Origin: Actinomycetes bacterium
GTDB lineage: Bacteria; Actinomycetota; Coriobacteriia; Coriobacteriales; UBA8131
Reading direction: 5' to 3'
Length of the DNA stretch: 64,000 bases
Assembly (NCBI GenBank): GCA_009787085.1
Contig: WRGR01000040.1
Span: 1 to 64,000 of the forward strand
The position numbers were made by a program, and so were the translations under genes. The notes under the pieces are model-generated. The model did no database searches and was not told where the DNA came from. It worked only from the letters and a program-made list of their open reading frames with translations. Below are positions 63,311-64,000 of the stretch, one piece after another (positions within the stretch are counted from its first letter, which is position 1; each line of letters begins with the position of its first letter).

Positions 63311-64000
63311 ATGACGGAACAGGGCGAGAGGCCCGAAGCACACATCACAGGCGGCAGCCTCAGCAAACTGAGGGGCGCAATACTGGACGGTGACGCTCAA
63401 AAAACCAGAGAAGCCACCGAACAAGCCCTACAGCTCGGATTCAGCATTGACACGATATTCAACGATGCCTTGCTGCCAACAATGCGCCAAGTCGGTGAAC
63501 AGTTGGGCGCTAAAAAGATATTCATCCCTGATGTACTGCTCTCGGCACGCGCCATCCAAGGCGCAATGTATGCTCTGAGGCCGGTGATGGTTCACGCCCT
63601 GAGCCTCCATCAAGGAACCGTAGTGATCGGCACAGTTGCCGGTGATCTTCACGACATCGGCAAGAACTTGGTGGCCATGGCACTGAACGCCAAAGGGTTC
63701 TCAGTGGTCGACTTGGGCATTGATGTTGCAGCCGAGCGCTTCGTCGAGGCCGTGCGCGACATCAACCCGGACATCGTGGCCATCTCAGCCATGCTCTCCA
63801 CCACTATCAGCGAAATAAAGACCGTCATCGATGCCATCTGCCAAGCGGGCCTGCGCAAACAGGTGGCCATCATGGTCGGCGGCCTCTCGGTCACCAAGGA
63901 CTTCGCCCGCCAAGTGAAGGCCGACATCTACGCCGAGACGCTGTTCGAGGCCGCCGAAGCGGCTGACGACCTGATGGCCCATCGCGTCAGCCGCTACAGC
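63311..64000 (+). CDS. Corrinoid methyltransferase protein, third paralogue (3' end cut)
   Basis: This frame is missing from the ORF track because it has no stop before the window edge. From ATG 63311, 230 codons are open. The helical cap includes FNDALLPTMRQVGEQLGA. The B12 domain shows VAGDLHDIGKNLVAMALN with cobalt ligand about H114, then ISAMLSTTISEIKTV and IMVGGLSVTKDFARQ. It follows the second PocR/AraC regulator, so it probably serves a separately regulated methyltransferase that may lie beyond the window. Confidence 0.9.
   Translation, partial: MTEQGERPEAHITGGSLSKLRGAILDGDAQKTREATEQALQLGFSIDTIFNDALLPTMRQVGEQLGAKKIFIPDVLLSARAIQGAMYALRPVMVHALSLHQGTVVIGTVAGDLHDIGKNLVAMALNAKGFSVVDLGIDVAAERFVEAVRDINPDIVAISAMLSTTISEIKTVIDAICQAGLRKQVAIMVGGLSVTKDFARQVKADIYAETLFEAAEAADDLMAHRVSRYS

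Overview
The window is 64 kb of moderately high-GC DNA from an anaerobic, apparently Gram-positive bacterium. Evidence for this: lipoproteins with Cys lipoboxes, strong Shine-Dalgarno sites, an intramembrane-sensing type histidine kinase, a VanW/G5 wall protein, [FeFe] hydrogenase, and a tetrahydrofolate methyl branch with corrinoid methyltransferases. An Eggerthella-like member of the Coriobacteriia fits best, but acetogenic Clostridia cannot be excluded from sequence alone.

Layout. 0-5.7 kb: the 3' end of a tryptophanase/tyrosine phenol-lyase gene, then a two-component system and a MacB/BceAB-like ABC exporter. 5.7-15 kb (minus strand): oppABCDF peptide importer and metNIQ methionine importer. 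15-22.1 kb: VanW/G5 wall protein, a PgsA-like phosphatidyltransferase, a small Zn-ribbon protein, a remnant resembling the BrxL tail, a phytoene-desaturase-like flavoprotein, an Rpn-like nuclease fragment and BioY. 22.3-29.4 kb (minus): a tightly overlapping seven-gene hdrCBA-flxDCBA operon encoding a NAD(P)H-linked, flavin-based electron-bifurcating heterodisulfide-reductase-like complex. 30.2-49.9 kb (plus): the one-carbon region, with a corrinoid protein, a NuoF/GltD-type fusion plus [FeFe] hydrogenase, an ABC importer with a fused permease-ATPase, a second corrinoid protein, two CobW-type GTPases, a His-rich protein, a long MetF-MetV fusion, a methyl-THF:corrinoid methyltransferase, fhs, fchA, folD, a PocR/AraC regulator and MtaB (methanol:corrinoid methyltransferase). 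50-52.3 kb (minus): a DUF2284 metal-binding protein and a RACo-type corrinoid activator. 52.3-56.7 kb: an accessory island with a degenerate tRNA-fMet-like sequence, a CRISPR array without cas genes, a HipA/CtkA-like kinase, an integrase remnant and tRNA-Thr. 56.8-64 kb: a padR-DUF1700-DUF4097 operon, a radical-SAM DNA-metabolism pair, and a second PocR/AraC regulator followed by a third corrinoid protein that runs off the end and is absent from the ORF track.

How it works together (inference). MtaB moves the methyl group of methanol to a corrinoid protein. RACo re-reduces the corrinoid when it becomes oxidised. The methyl-THF methyltransferase transfers the methyl group to tetrahydrofolate. 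MetF, FolD, FchA and Fhs then interconvert methyl-THF and formate. The Hdr-Flx complex and the hydrogenase balance NAD(P)H, ferredoxin and H2. No CO dehydrogenase/acetyl-CoA synthase or formate dehydrogenase lies in the window.

Most unusual feature: the CRISPR array (36-bp repeats, 27-29-bp spacers) is split by a 753-bp segment that takes the place of one spacer. It carries three consecutive reading frames, the first without its 5' end and the last with its stop codon directly against the next repeat. Also notable are the corrinoid/CobW/His-rich protein cluster and two families of palindromic intergenic elements.
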